Of a stretch of DNA of 12,152 bases, positions 1 through 5,871 are shown in pieces (the first letter of the stretch is position 1; each line of letters begins with the position of its first letter). This DNA is from an uncultured Eubacteriales bacterium (GTDB lineage: Bacteria; Bacillota; Clostridia; Oscillospirales; QAMX01). Location: positions 1 through 12,152 of the forward strand of contig URVL01000063.1 in the NCBI GenBank assembly GCA_900551265.1, read 5' to 3'. The notes beneath the pieces are model-generated. The model was not told the DNA's origin, made no database searches, and saw only the letters and a list, made by a program, of their open reading frames with translations. Made by a program: the position numbers and the translations under genes.

Positions 1-1
1 G

Positions 2-1267
2 CAGTTGTCACTCATTTTCCTTGTAGCAATTCCTGTTCTGGGGATCAGCCTGGCTGTTATTACCAAAAAGGCGATGCCGCGCTTTTCGGCGATGTTTAAA
101 AAGTATGACGCACTGAATGCTTCCATTCAGGAAACGCTGATTGCAATCCGCGTTGTAAAGGCATTTGTGCGCGGCGAACATGAGATTGAAAAGTTTGAAG
201 TCAGCGCGACAGATGTACAGAACGCTCAAAAACGCGCGGAGAAATTGATTATTTTAAACGGCCCGATCATGCAGTTTGCTATGTACGGATGTATGATAGC
301 CGTTTCCTGGTTTGGTGGAATCCACATTCTGGAGGGAACGATGACGACGGGCCTTTTGATGAGCTTTATCAGCTATATTACGCAGATTCTTTCCTCACTT
401 ATGATGGTTTCCTTTATGTTTGTGATGATTGTGATGGCGCGTACATCTATCCAGCGTATTGGTGAAGTGTTAAACGAGCTGCCGGATATTAACGACGACC
501 ATGCCGATGCATCTTTGCAGGTAAAAGACGGCTCAATTGCATTCGAAGACGTCAATTTTAGCTATGCAAGGAATGAAAATAATTTGACACTTGAAGATGT
601 CAGCTTTCAAATCAATCCTGGAGAAACAATTGGCGTAATTGGCGGTACGGGTTCTGCAAAATCGACGCTGGTACAGCTGATACCGCGGCTATACGATGTA
701 TATTCCGGCTCTGTGAAGGTGGGTGGACGCGACGTGAGAGACTATAAGATTGAAAATCTCCGTGACGCGGTAGCTATGGTCCTGCAGGTAAACAATCTGT
801 TCGCCGGGACCATAAGGGAAAACATCTGCTGGGGGAAAGAGGACGCTACTGACGAAGAAGTGGAGGCGGCGTGCCGGGCTGCTCAGGCGCATGACTTTGT
901 CATGAGTTTTCCGGACGGATATGATACAGAGCTCGAGCAGGGAGGCGTCAATGTCTCCGGTGGACAAAAGCAACGGCTTTGTATCGCGCGCGCTCTGATC
1001 AAGAAACCAAAAATTATCATTATGGACGACTCGACCAGCGCGGTCGATGTGGCGACGGATGCGAAGATTCGTCAGGCACTGCGTAAGAATTTGCAGGGTA
1101 CGACAACCATTATCATTGCGCAGCGTATTACGTCAATTTCGGATGCGGATAAGATTATTGTGATGAACGACGGCCGCATCGATGCCATTGGCACGCATGA
1201 GGAACTCATGAAATCCAATGAAATTTACCGCGAGGTTTATGAATCCCAGCAAAAGGGGGTGGCATAA
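2..1267 (+). CDS. Heterodimeric ABC exporter, first subunit (permease-ATPase fusion), 5' end missing
   Basis: C-terminal part of a membrane exporter half-transporter; the reading frame is open to the left edge, so the true start lies outside. Numbering from the TTG at base 5, the visible part has the end of the transmembrane domain (to about residue 155) and a complete nucleotide-binding domain (about 180-415). The Walker A is GGTGSAKST (213-221), with Ala where the Gly before Lys is usual. The signature VSGGQ (317-321) is canonical. Walker B ends in MDD, with Asp342 replacing the catalytic Glu, and the switch His is Gln373. These replacements are known from the degenerate-site subunit of heterodimeric exporters such as TM287/288 and BmrCD. 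The gene ends directly before the next ATG, so the two are co-translated as a pair. Substrate is unknown; drug or lipid export is the usual guess. The family call is secure. Confidence 0.95.
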   Translation, partial: QLSLIFLVAIPVLGISLAVITKKAMPRFSAMFKKYDALNASIQETLIAIRVVKAFVRGEHEIEKFEVSATDVQNAQKRAEKLIILNGPIMQFAMYGCMIAVSWFGGIHILEGTMTTGLLMSFISYITQILSSLMMVSFMFVMIVMARTSIQRIGEVLNELPDINDDHADASLQVKDGSIAFEDVNFSYARNENNLTLEDVSFQINPGETIGVIGGTGSAKSTLVQLIPRLYDVYSGSVKVGGRDVRDYKIENLRDAVAMVLQVNNLFAGTIRENICWGKEDATDEEVEAACRAAQAHDFVMSFPDGYDTELEQGGVNVSGGQKQRLCIARALIKKPKIIIMDDSTSAVDVATDAKIRQALRKNLQGTTTIIIAQRITSISDADKIIVMNDGRIDAIGTHEELMKSNEIYREVYESQQKGVA

Positions 1268-3250
1268 ATGGCGGATAAAGACAAGGCCCGGTCAGTTGCG
1301 TCGCCTGAAAAGCCACAGAGTTCCGTGAAAGAGAAGTATAAAATGAAGCCGGGAGGCCGTGGCCCCGGAGGACCGGGAGGCCGTGGCCGCGCAATGGAAA
1401 AGCCGAAAGACGCCATTGGGACGACGAAGCGCATCTTAACGTATTTGAAGGAATTTAAGCTGCAGCTGGTCGTTGTGGCGGTCACACTTATCGTTACGGC
1501 GGTTACAAGCGTTGTGGCAACGTATTTTTTGAAGCCGATATTTAACGACTTGGCGGAGATGTCGGGACAGCCGAATCCGGACTTGTCGCATTTTATCGGG
1601 ACGCTCCTGTTGCTTGGCGTAATCTACCTTGTGAGCATAGCGAGTTCCTATCTGTATTCTCGTCTGATGCTGAACATTTCAACCGGTGTGTTGCGTCGGG
1701 TAAGGATGGATATGTTCCGTCATATGCAGTCGCTTGAAATGCGTTTTTTCGATTCTCACACGCATGGTGAGTTAATGAGCCATTTTACGAACGATACGGA
1801 TACCCTGCGGGAAATGATTTCAAACAGCCTGCCGCAGGGAATTCAGTCGCTGATTACAATAGTAGGCGTGTTTGCCATGATGCTCTATTTGAGCTGGCAG
1901 CTGACAATTCTGGTGCTTGTCATGCTGGCTGTTATCTTTTTGATTGTCAAAAAGGTGGGAGGCCGCAGCGCAAACTATTTTATCAAACAGCAGCGGGCGT
2001 TGAGCCAGGTAAACGGCTTTATTGAAGAACATATTGAGGGACAACGCGTTATTAAGGTGTTCTGTCACGAACTGCAGACCAAGCAGGAATTTGCTGAACT
2101 GAACGAGCAGTGGCGTGATGCGGCCGCAAATGCGCAGACCTATGGCGGCGTGATGGGACCCATCATGGGGAACCTTTCGCATGTCCACTATGCTGCGACC
2201 GCGGCGGTTGGCGCGGCATTGGCAATTGGCGGTGTTTTGGATCTTGGTACAATCGCATCGTTTTTACAGTATACGAGAAACTTTTCCAATCCGGTTACGC
2301 AGATTTCCCAGCAATTTAATAATATTTTATCGCCTCTTGCCGGAGCAGAACGTATTTTCGCTTTGATTGATGTGGCTCCGGAGTCTGACAACGGAGACGT
2401 TGTGCTCGTCAACATGGAGAACACAAGTGAGGGAACCATGCGCGAGACGGGTCGTCATACTGGCCATTGGGCCTGGAAGGTACCGCGAGACGGCGGCGGG
2501 TATGACTATGTGGAAGTTCGCGGCGACGTGCGGTTCTATGATGTGACGTTTGGCTATGTGCCGGATAAAATTGTACTGCGAAACGTCAGCCTGTACGCAA
2601 AGCCGGGACAAAAAATTGCATTTGTCGGATCTACCGGAGCGGGTAAGACAACCATTACAAATTTGTTGAACCGTTTTTATGAAATCAACGAGGGTTTGAT
2701 TACCTACGACGGCATTGATATCAAACGTATCCGCAAAGATGATCTGCGGCGCTCCATGTCGATGGTCTTACAGGATACGCACTTGTTTACCGGCACTGTG
2801 CGCGACAATATTCGCTATGGCCGTTTGGATGCGTCGGATGAAGATATTGTGGCGGCGGCTAAGCTTGCCAATGCGGACTTTTTCATTTCGCATCTGCCTC
2901 GCGGCTATGATACGGTTTTAACTGGAGACGGTTCTAATCTTTCGCAGGGCCAACGCCAGCTGATCGCAATTGCACGCGCGGCAGTGGCTGATCCGCCCGT
3001 ATTGATTCTGGACGAGGCCACCTCTTCTATCGATACCCGTACGGAAAAGTTGATTGAGCGCGGCATGGATACCTTGATGGAAAATCGAACTGTATTTGTA
3101 ATCGCGCACAGGCTTTCGACGGTGCGAAATTCTTCTGCAATTATGGTGCTGGAGCACGGCGAAATCATTGAACGCGGTGATCACGACGATTTGCTCGCCC
3201 AGCATGGGAGATACTACGCATTGTATACGGGAATGTTTGAGCTTGACTAG
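1268..3250 (+). CDS. Heterodimeric ABC exporter, second subunit (catalytically intact)
   Basis: 660-residue half-transporter that should pair with the preceding gene in the membrane. An AAAGGGGG ribosome binding site lies within the end of the previous gene, and the ATG follows its stop codon with no gap. The N-terminus is a basic Pro/Gly/Arg-rich tail (about 28-41). The transmembrane domain runs over roughly 60-345. Then comes a linker insertion (about 375-420, containing the short motif WAWKVP), which I recall as typical of the long subunit in this family (BmrD is similarly long). The nucleotide-binding domain has Walker A GSTGAGKT (454-461), Walker B LILDE with catalytic Glu583, and switch His614. 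Its signature is LSQGQ (558-562), with Gln replacing the first Gly of LSGGQ. Thus its own Walker motifs plus the partner's VSGGQ make the active ATP site, and its LSQGQ completes the degenerate site. Substrate unknown. Confidence 0.96.
   Translation: MADKDKARSVASPEKPQSSVKEKYKMKPGGRGPGGPGGRGRAMEKPKDAIGTTKRILTYLKEFKLQLVVVAVTLIVTAVTSVVATYFLKPIFNDLAEMSGQPNPDLSHFIGTLLLLGVIYLVSIASSYLYSRLMLNISTGVLRRVRMDMFRHMQSLEMRFFDSHTHGELMSHFTNDTDTLREMISNSLPQGIQSLITIVGVFAMMLYLSWQLTILVLVMLAVIFLIVKKVGGRSANYFIKQQRALSQVNGFIEEHIEGQRVIKVFCHELQTKQEFAELNEQWRDAAANAQTYGGVMGPIMGNLSHVHYAATAAVGAALAIGGVLDLGTIASFLQYTRNFSNPVTQISQQFNNILSPLAGAERIFALIDVAPESDNGDVVLVNMENTSEGTMRETGRHTGHWAWKVPRDGGGYDYVEVRGDVRFYDVTFGYVPDKIVLRNVSLYAKPGQKIAFVGSTGAGKTTITNLLNRFYEINEGLITYDGIDIKRIRKDDLRRSMSMVLQDTHLFTGTVRDNIRYGRLDASDEDIVAAAKLANADFFISHLPRGYDTVLTGDGSNLSQGQRQLIAIARAAVADPPVLILDEATSSIDTRTEKLIERGMDTLMENRTVFVIAHRLSTVRNSSAIMVLEHGEIIERGDHDDLLAQHGRYYALYTGMFELD
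1349..1388 (+). repeat. Short in-frame direct repeat encoding a Pro-Gly-Arg tail
   Basis: The 16-base unit CCGGGAGGCCGTGGCC occurs at 1349-1364 and again at 1373-1388, a period of 24 bases or 8 codons. It encodes the repeated PGGRG segment (residues 28-41) in the cytoplasmic N-terminal tail of the second ABC subunit. Such Gly/Arg-rich tails occur in related exporters; the repeat is a likely slippage or length-variation site. Confidence 0.85.
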
Positions 3251-3273
3251 GTTTCCCATGTTATGACATAATG

Positions 3274-3291
3274 CTTTTATCCCGATAAAAG
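3274..3291. repeat. Inverted repeat after the ABC operon (8-bp arms)
   Basis: Arms CTTTTATC (3274-3281) and GATAAAAG (3284-3291) are perfectly complementary around CC, so the real hairpin would have about 7 pairs and a 4-base loop. It sits 24 bases after the stop codon of the exporter. No T-run follows, so it is not a classical intrinsic terminator; it could be a 3' mRNA-stabilising hairpin. Confidence 0.55.
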
Positions 3292-3351
3292 AGCATGGCG
3301 GTGCCGTATGCGGGTAAAAAGCGCAGAGAGGCTAAAAAGACAGATGGACTT

Positions 3352-3380
3352 TCACAGGCGGCGGCAAATGCCGCCTGTGA
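3352..3380. repeat. Strong GC-rich hairpin between the ABC operon and the tRNA promoter
   Basis: Arms TCACAGGCGGC (3352-3362) and GCCGCCTGTGA (3370-3380) pair perfectly over 11 bp around a 7-base loop. The stem is strong enough for a terminator, but neither strand shows a T-run after it. It lies 30 bases before the -35 box of the tRNA promoter. It probably ends or processes the exporter transcript; this role is inferred from position only. Confidence 0.6.
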
Positions 3381-3410
3381 GGGAACCTGTTCAGAAGATG
3401 AAAAAAAGCC

Positions 3411-3439
3411 TTGACAACAAACGTTATATTCGTTATAAT
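3411..3439 (+). promoter_or_regulatory. Consensus sigma-A promoter of the tRNA operon
   Basis: TTGACA (3411-3416) and TATAAT (3434-3439) are both perfect consensus hexamers separated by exactly 17 bases. Transcription would start near 3446, about 14 bases before tRNA-Asp. Perfect hexamers fit the strong constitutive expression expected of stable RNA genes. Confidence 0.93.
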
Positions 3440-3459
3440 GAATGTCGTTGAGTCGCTGT

Positions 3460-3536
3460 GGCCGAGTAGTTCAGTTGGTTAGAACGCTAGCCTGTCACGC
3501 TAGAGGTCGAGGGTTCGAGCCCCTTCTCGGTCGCCA
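3460..3536 (+). tRNA. tRNA-Asp (anticodon GUC), CCA encoded
   Basis: The acceptor stem pairs GGCCGAG (3460-3466) with CTCGGTC (3526-3532), including one G-U pair. The anticodon stem CTAGC/GCTAG encloses the loop CTGTCAC with anticodon GTC. The discriminator base is G (3533), an aspartate identity element, and CCA is encoded (3534-3536). It is the first of three closely spaced tRNAs. Confidence 0.97.
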
Positions 3537-3540
3537 GTAT

Positions 3541-3616
3541 GCCTCTGTAGCTCAGTTGGTAGAGCAGGGGACTGAAAATCCCCGTGTCGGTGGTTCAATT
3601 CCGCCCGGAGGCACCA
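3541..3616 (+). tRNA. tRNA-Phe (anticodon GAA), CCA encoded
   Basis: The acceptor stem pairs GCCTCTG (3541-3547) with CGGAGGC (3606-3612). The anticodon stem GGGGA/TCCCC encloses the loop CTGAAAA with anticodon GAA. The discriminator is A, the usual base for phenylalanine, followed by encoded CCA (3614-3616). It lies only 4 bases after tRNA-Asp, so the precursor must be cut between them. Confidence 0.97.
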
Positions 3617-3620
3617 ATTT

Positions 3621-3696
3621 GCGGGTTTAGCTCATTTGGTAGAGCGCCACCTTGCCAAGGTGGAGGTAGCGAGTTCGAATCTCGTAACCCGCTCCA
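3621..3696 (+). tRNA. tRNA-Gly (anticodon GCC), CCA encoded
   Basis: The acceptor stem pairs GCGGGTT (3621-3627) with AACCCGC (3686-3692). The anticodon stem CCACC/GGTGG encloses the loop TTGCCAA with anticodon GCC. The discriminator is T, followed by encoded CCA (3694-3696). It is the last tRNA of the operon, 4 bases after tRNA-Phe, and the terminator begins 8 bases later. Confidence 0.97.
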
Positions 3697-3703
3697 TTTT
3701 TTT

Positions 3704-3740
3704 GTCCGGAAAGCAGTTTGTTTCCGGGCGTTTTTTATTT
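3704..3740 (+). terminator. Intrinsic terminator of the tRNA operon
   Basis: A 9-bp stem (3704-3712 with 3721-3729, one G-T pair) with an 8-base loop is followed by six T and then ATTT (3731-3740). On the minus strand the base run after the stem is A, so the structure should work only for the tRNA operon and not for the gene that runs into it from the right. Confidence 0.9.
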
Positions 3741-4484
3741 TCATGATTTCGGTCTGCCAGGGAAAGGGGAGAGACCACAAATAGATGTGCGCACGCGTCT
3801 TGGAACGGCTCCTGGATTGATCGTATAAATCTGTAATTCAAGATCACGGTATGCCGCAACAGGATCAATATACCGCGCTTCATACACAATTTCATCCCCC
3901 CAAAAAGCTTCCACCGTGCAAAACATCGTAGAATGCCAACCATATGATGCCCCGTCAGATGATATTTTTTGTCGGTTTCCGCAGATGGTAATATAAAGAG
4001 ACATCTGTAATTCCACAAGTGCGCGCTCAAAGCGCCAGGCATTTTCACGCGTGACACCAAACAATTTTTTTAGCTCATGAATTGGGATGGCACCAGCGTG
4101 AGCAATTGCTTCACACAGACGCTTGGCATAGGCATCCAACATTCCTTCGGCATATGCTGCATGTACACTGCTGTAAGGGCGTCTGATTGCCATAAATTGC
4201 GCATAATGGTCTCGCTTAATATATCCACCCTTTTTGAAAAAAAGCTTCGCATAGGCAATATCGTTACGTTCCTCAAGCACTCTGATTCGCCATTCCCACG
4301 GATCTGTATCCGGATTTCCAGTATGCCATACGATATTGTCTGCGAACTGGTCACAGAGCGTAAATACATTTTCAGAATTGATTCCCGCAATCGTAAAACC
4401 GCAGGCGTCTAAATTCTCTACGAAATTCTGAAAAGATGTGATTTTCTTTAGCGCATTTATAGTCTGATACCTTTGTGACATCAT
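3741..4484 (-). CDS. Putative AlkZ-related (YcaQ-like) protein, function unproven
   Basis: 247-residue predicted cytoplasmic protein. The start is set by a GGGAGGGG ribosome binding site (4488-4495); the ATG at 4484 is 5 bases away and the next codon, at 4481, is also ATG with better spacing of 8. An in-frame extension to 4559 lacks such a site. Visible blocks are WHTG (53-56), TDPWEW (60-65), a basic aromatic stretch (80-104), HELKKLFG (136-143, possibly a winged-helix segment) and RFERALVELQ (151-160). From memory these resemble proteins that databases name AlkZ-related, a side branch of the AlkZ/YcaQ DNA glycosylase family. I see no QxQ motif of true AlkZ glycosylases, so base-excision activity should not be assumed. 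A possible -10 box reads TATAAT on the minus strand at 4518-4523, without a good -35. The gene runs head-on into the tRNA terminator and shows no terminator of its own. Confidence 0.6.
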   Translation of the reverse strand: MMSQRYQTINALKKITSFQNFVENLDACGFTIAGINSENVFTLCDQFADNIVWHTGNPDTDPWEWRIRVLEERNDIAYAKLFFKKGGYIKRDHYAQFMAIRRPYSSVHAAYAEGMLDAYAKRLCEAIAHAGAIPIHELKKLFGVTRENAWRFERALVELQMSLYITICGNRQKISSDGASYGWHSTMFCTVEAFWGDEIVYEARYIDPVAAYRDLELQIYTINPGAVPRRVRTSICGLSPFPGRPKS

Positions 4485-4607
4485 GTACCCCTCCCAACAC
4501 AAACCGCCATATGCTTTATTATAAAAAAACTTGCAACTTAAATATAAAAGAATTGGCAATAGATAACGGGAAAGCGAGCCGAATGTTATTTTAGAAACAA
4601 TACGTCT

Positions 4608-4634
4608 TCTACTAACTCTTGTAGAGTGTGTAGA
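4608..4634. repeat. Nested inverted repeat downstream of the recombinase gene
   Basis: Outer arms TCTAC (4608-4612) and GTAGA (4630-4634) enclose inner arms ACTCT (4615-4619) and AGAGT (4623-4627), giving two 5-bp stems split by a 2x2 internal loop, with a 3-base apical loop. No T-run follows on either strand. Its role is unknown. It lies in the 209-bp gap between the AlkZ-related gene and the recombinase gene, 46 bases from the dif-like arm. Confidence 0.45.
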
Positions 4635-4679
4635 AAAACATCACAAAATCTTGTTTTTTCATCAGACAAAAGTGTATAG

Positions 4680-4690
4680 TTATGTAAACT
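4680..4690 (+). other. Sequence identical to a dif right arm (XerD half-site), candidate
   Basis: TTATGTAAACT (4680-4690) matches all 11 bases of the XerD-side arm of the Bacillus subtilis dif site as I recall it. It ends 3 bases before the stop codon of the recombinase gene. The 6 bases to its left (4674-4679, GTATAG) and the next 11 do not resemble a normal XerC arm, so a complete 28-bp dif is not supported. It may be half of an atypical site, or chance. Confidence 0.35.
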
Positions 4691-4693
4691 TAT

Positions 4694-5704
4694 TTATTTT
4701 TCATTTTTTGGTGGTTTTATATTGCTTAAAGGATTGGAATTTACGGCATCTTTTATAGCAACATTTTCAATGTGTGTATAAATCATAGTAGTATTCACTT
4801 GCTCGTGACCGAGAAATTCTTGCAGCGTGCGAATATCAACGCCGTTTTGATACATAAGCGTCGCGGCAGTATGCCGCAATTTATGGGCGGAACAGTCTTT
4901 ATAAGAAAGACCGGCACGATCAAGGTATTTATTAACCAGCATCTTAATCGTCTGCACACTGATACGGTTTCGATTACGGCTTGTAAAAAGCGCATTTTGA
5001 TCGCGCATCTTATTCGGCTGAATTCTGTGAGGTAAGTAAGCCTGAATTGCGCTGACAACTGCATCATTCATATAGATCATACGCTGCTTGTTTCCTTTTC
5101 CGGTTACACGCATAACGTGGTCCATAATGTCATCAAGATTGAGACCCGCTAACTCTGAGACACGGAGTCCGCAATTTAAAAAAATCATTAGGATACAAAA
5201 GTCGCGTTCTCGATAGGGTCCATCAACAGAAGCGAGAAGTTGCATGCATTCATCTAGGGTTAAATACTTAGGAAGCTGTTTTTTTGCCTTGGGAATTTCA
5301 AGCTCTGCAGCAGGATTATCATCGATCAAGTGTTCGCGACTATAAAGATACTTAAAAAAGGCGCGAAGCGCAGCAATTTTTCGTGCTCTTGTTGTTGCCT
5401 CATCTCCATATTCTGTTGTAGGGCTCTTATGATACTTTGGACGGTTTTCTCGCAAGTAAATCAAAAAATCATACAAATCTGAAAGTGTAACAGTCCGTAT
5501 CAGGTCAATGTCAATATCGGATATCCCTATTTTTTCGAATGGCGTATCTAAGTCAATCAGATTTCGTTTCACCTTTAAAAAGCGAAAAAACGTTCGCAAA
5601 TCCAAATAATATTCCTGGATTGTGGCCGGAGAAAGTCCTCGAACCGCGTTTAAATAAGTTAAAAAAGAGGTCAAAATTTGTGGGGTATCCTGATCAAATG
5701 ACAT
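4694..5704 (-). CDS. xerC: Xer-family tyrosine recombinase
   Basis: 336-residue site-specific DNA recombinase that cuts and rejoins DNA through a covalent phosphotyrosine link. It has an N-terminal SAM-like core-binding domain (about 7-125) and a catalytic domain (about 145-320). All catalytic residues are visible: Arg181 in GLRVSEL, Lys203 in GKGNK, His274 and Arg277 in HKLRH, His300 in LGH and Tyr309 in IYTH. There is no extra N-terminal arm-binding domain of the phage integrase type. The start ATG follows GGAG with 9 bases spacing, and a promoter lies about 70 bases upstream. It is somewhat longer than typical XerC/XerD (about 300) because of an insertion around residues 85-105. This form matches a conserved chromosomal recombinase I associate with Oscillospiraceae and usually named XerC. 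Chromosome dimer resolution is the likely role; XerC versus XerD orthology cannot be settled here. Base composition looks more A+T-rich than the flanking ABC and radA genes. Confidence 0.93.
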   Translation of the reverse strand: MSFDQDTPQILTSFLTYLNAVRGLSPATIQEYYLDLRTFFRFLKVKRNLIDLDTPFEKIGISDIDIDLIRTVTLSDLYDFLIYLRENRPKYHKSPTTEYGDEATTRARKIAALRAFFKYLYSREHLIDDNPAAELEIPKAKKQLPKYLTLDECMQLLASVDGPYRERDFCILMIFLNCGLRVSELAGLNLDDIMDHVMRVTGKGNKQRMIYMNDAVVSAIQAYLPHRIQPNKMRDQNALFTSRNRNRISVQTIKMLVNKYLDRAGLSYKDCSAHKLRHTAATLMYQNGVDIRTLQEFLGHEQVNTTMIYTHIENVAIKDAVNSNPLSNIKPPKNEK

Positions 5705-5732
5705 AAAATATAACTCCTTCTAAAAGTAATCA

Positions 5733-5753
5733 AATGAAGGCAAGAGCTTCATT
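5733..5753 (-). repeat. Small hairpin in the recombinase mRNA leader
   Basis: On the minus strand, AATGAAG (5753-5747) pairs with CTTCATT (5739-5733) around a 7-base loop. It lies between the predicted promoter and the ribosome binding site of the recombinase gene. A regulatory role is possible but nothing else supports it. Confidence 0.35.
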
Positions 5754-5773
5754 AAAAAGCAACTTTTGTCCTC

Positions 5774-5802
5774 ATTATAACGTATTTTTACAATTATAAC
5801 AA
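5774..5802 (-). promoter_or_regulatory. Probable promoter of the recombinase gene
   Basis: Read on the minus strand, TTGTTA (5802-5797) and a perfect TATAAT (5779-5774) are separated by 17 bases. The -10 is consensus and the -35 matches 4 of 6. Transcription would start near 5767, leaving a leader of about 60 bases before the ATG at 5704. Confidence 0.7.
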
Positions 5803-5837
5803 CTCACTATGTTAATATCCAAAAACAAATCCTTCTC

Positions 5838-5871
5838 CCAACTATACAAAATCTTTATTTTGTATAGTTGG
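5838..5871 (-). terminator. 15-bp perfect hairpin overlapping the 3' end of the DUF6873-like gene
   Basis: Arms 5838-5852 and 5857-5871 (CCAACTATACAAAAT and its exact complement) flank a 4-base loop. The stop codon of the DUF6873-like gene (5855-5857) lies at the loop, and the last codons form one arm. On the minus strand the stem is followed by a purine-rich stretch and only then by TTTGTTTTT, so it is an imperfect intrinsic terminator. Transcript protection is another possibility. Confidence 0.55.

Noticed and set aside
1206..1485. Minus-strand Pro- and Gly-rich open frames at the ABC gene junction
   Set aside because: They arise from the G-rich repeat that encodes the N-terminal tail of the second ABC subunit; no start signals.
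3260..3270. Palindrome TTATGACATAA as an operator or dif-like arm
   Set aside because: Only 5-bp arms just after a stop codon, with no promoter nearby and no good match to a Xer arm beyond TTATG.
3442..3784. Open frames of about 60 residues across the tRNA cluster on the plus strand
   Set aside because: They are translations of tRNA genes, a familiar false protein, and lack ribosome binding sites.
4077..4412. Plus-strand open frame of 111 codons opposite the AlkZ-related gene
   Set aside because: No ribosome binding site, and its composition follows from the opposite coding strand, which has a strong site and recognisable motifs.
3621..5704. A genomic island with tRNA-Gly as attachment site for the nearby recombinase
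   Set aside because: I find no second copy of the tRNA-Gly 3' end in the window, the recombinase lacks a phage-type arm-binding domain and resembles a chromosomal Xer protein, and there are no cargo-like genes.
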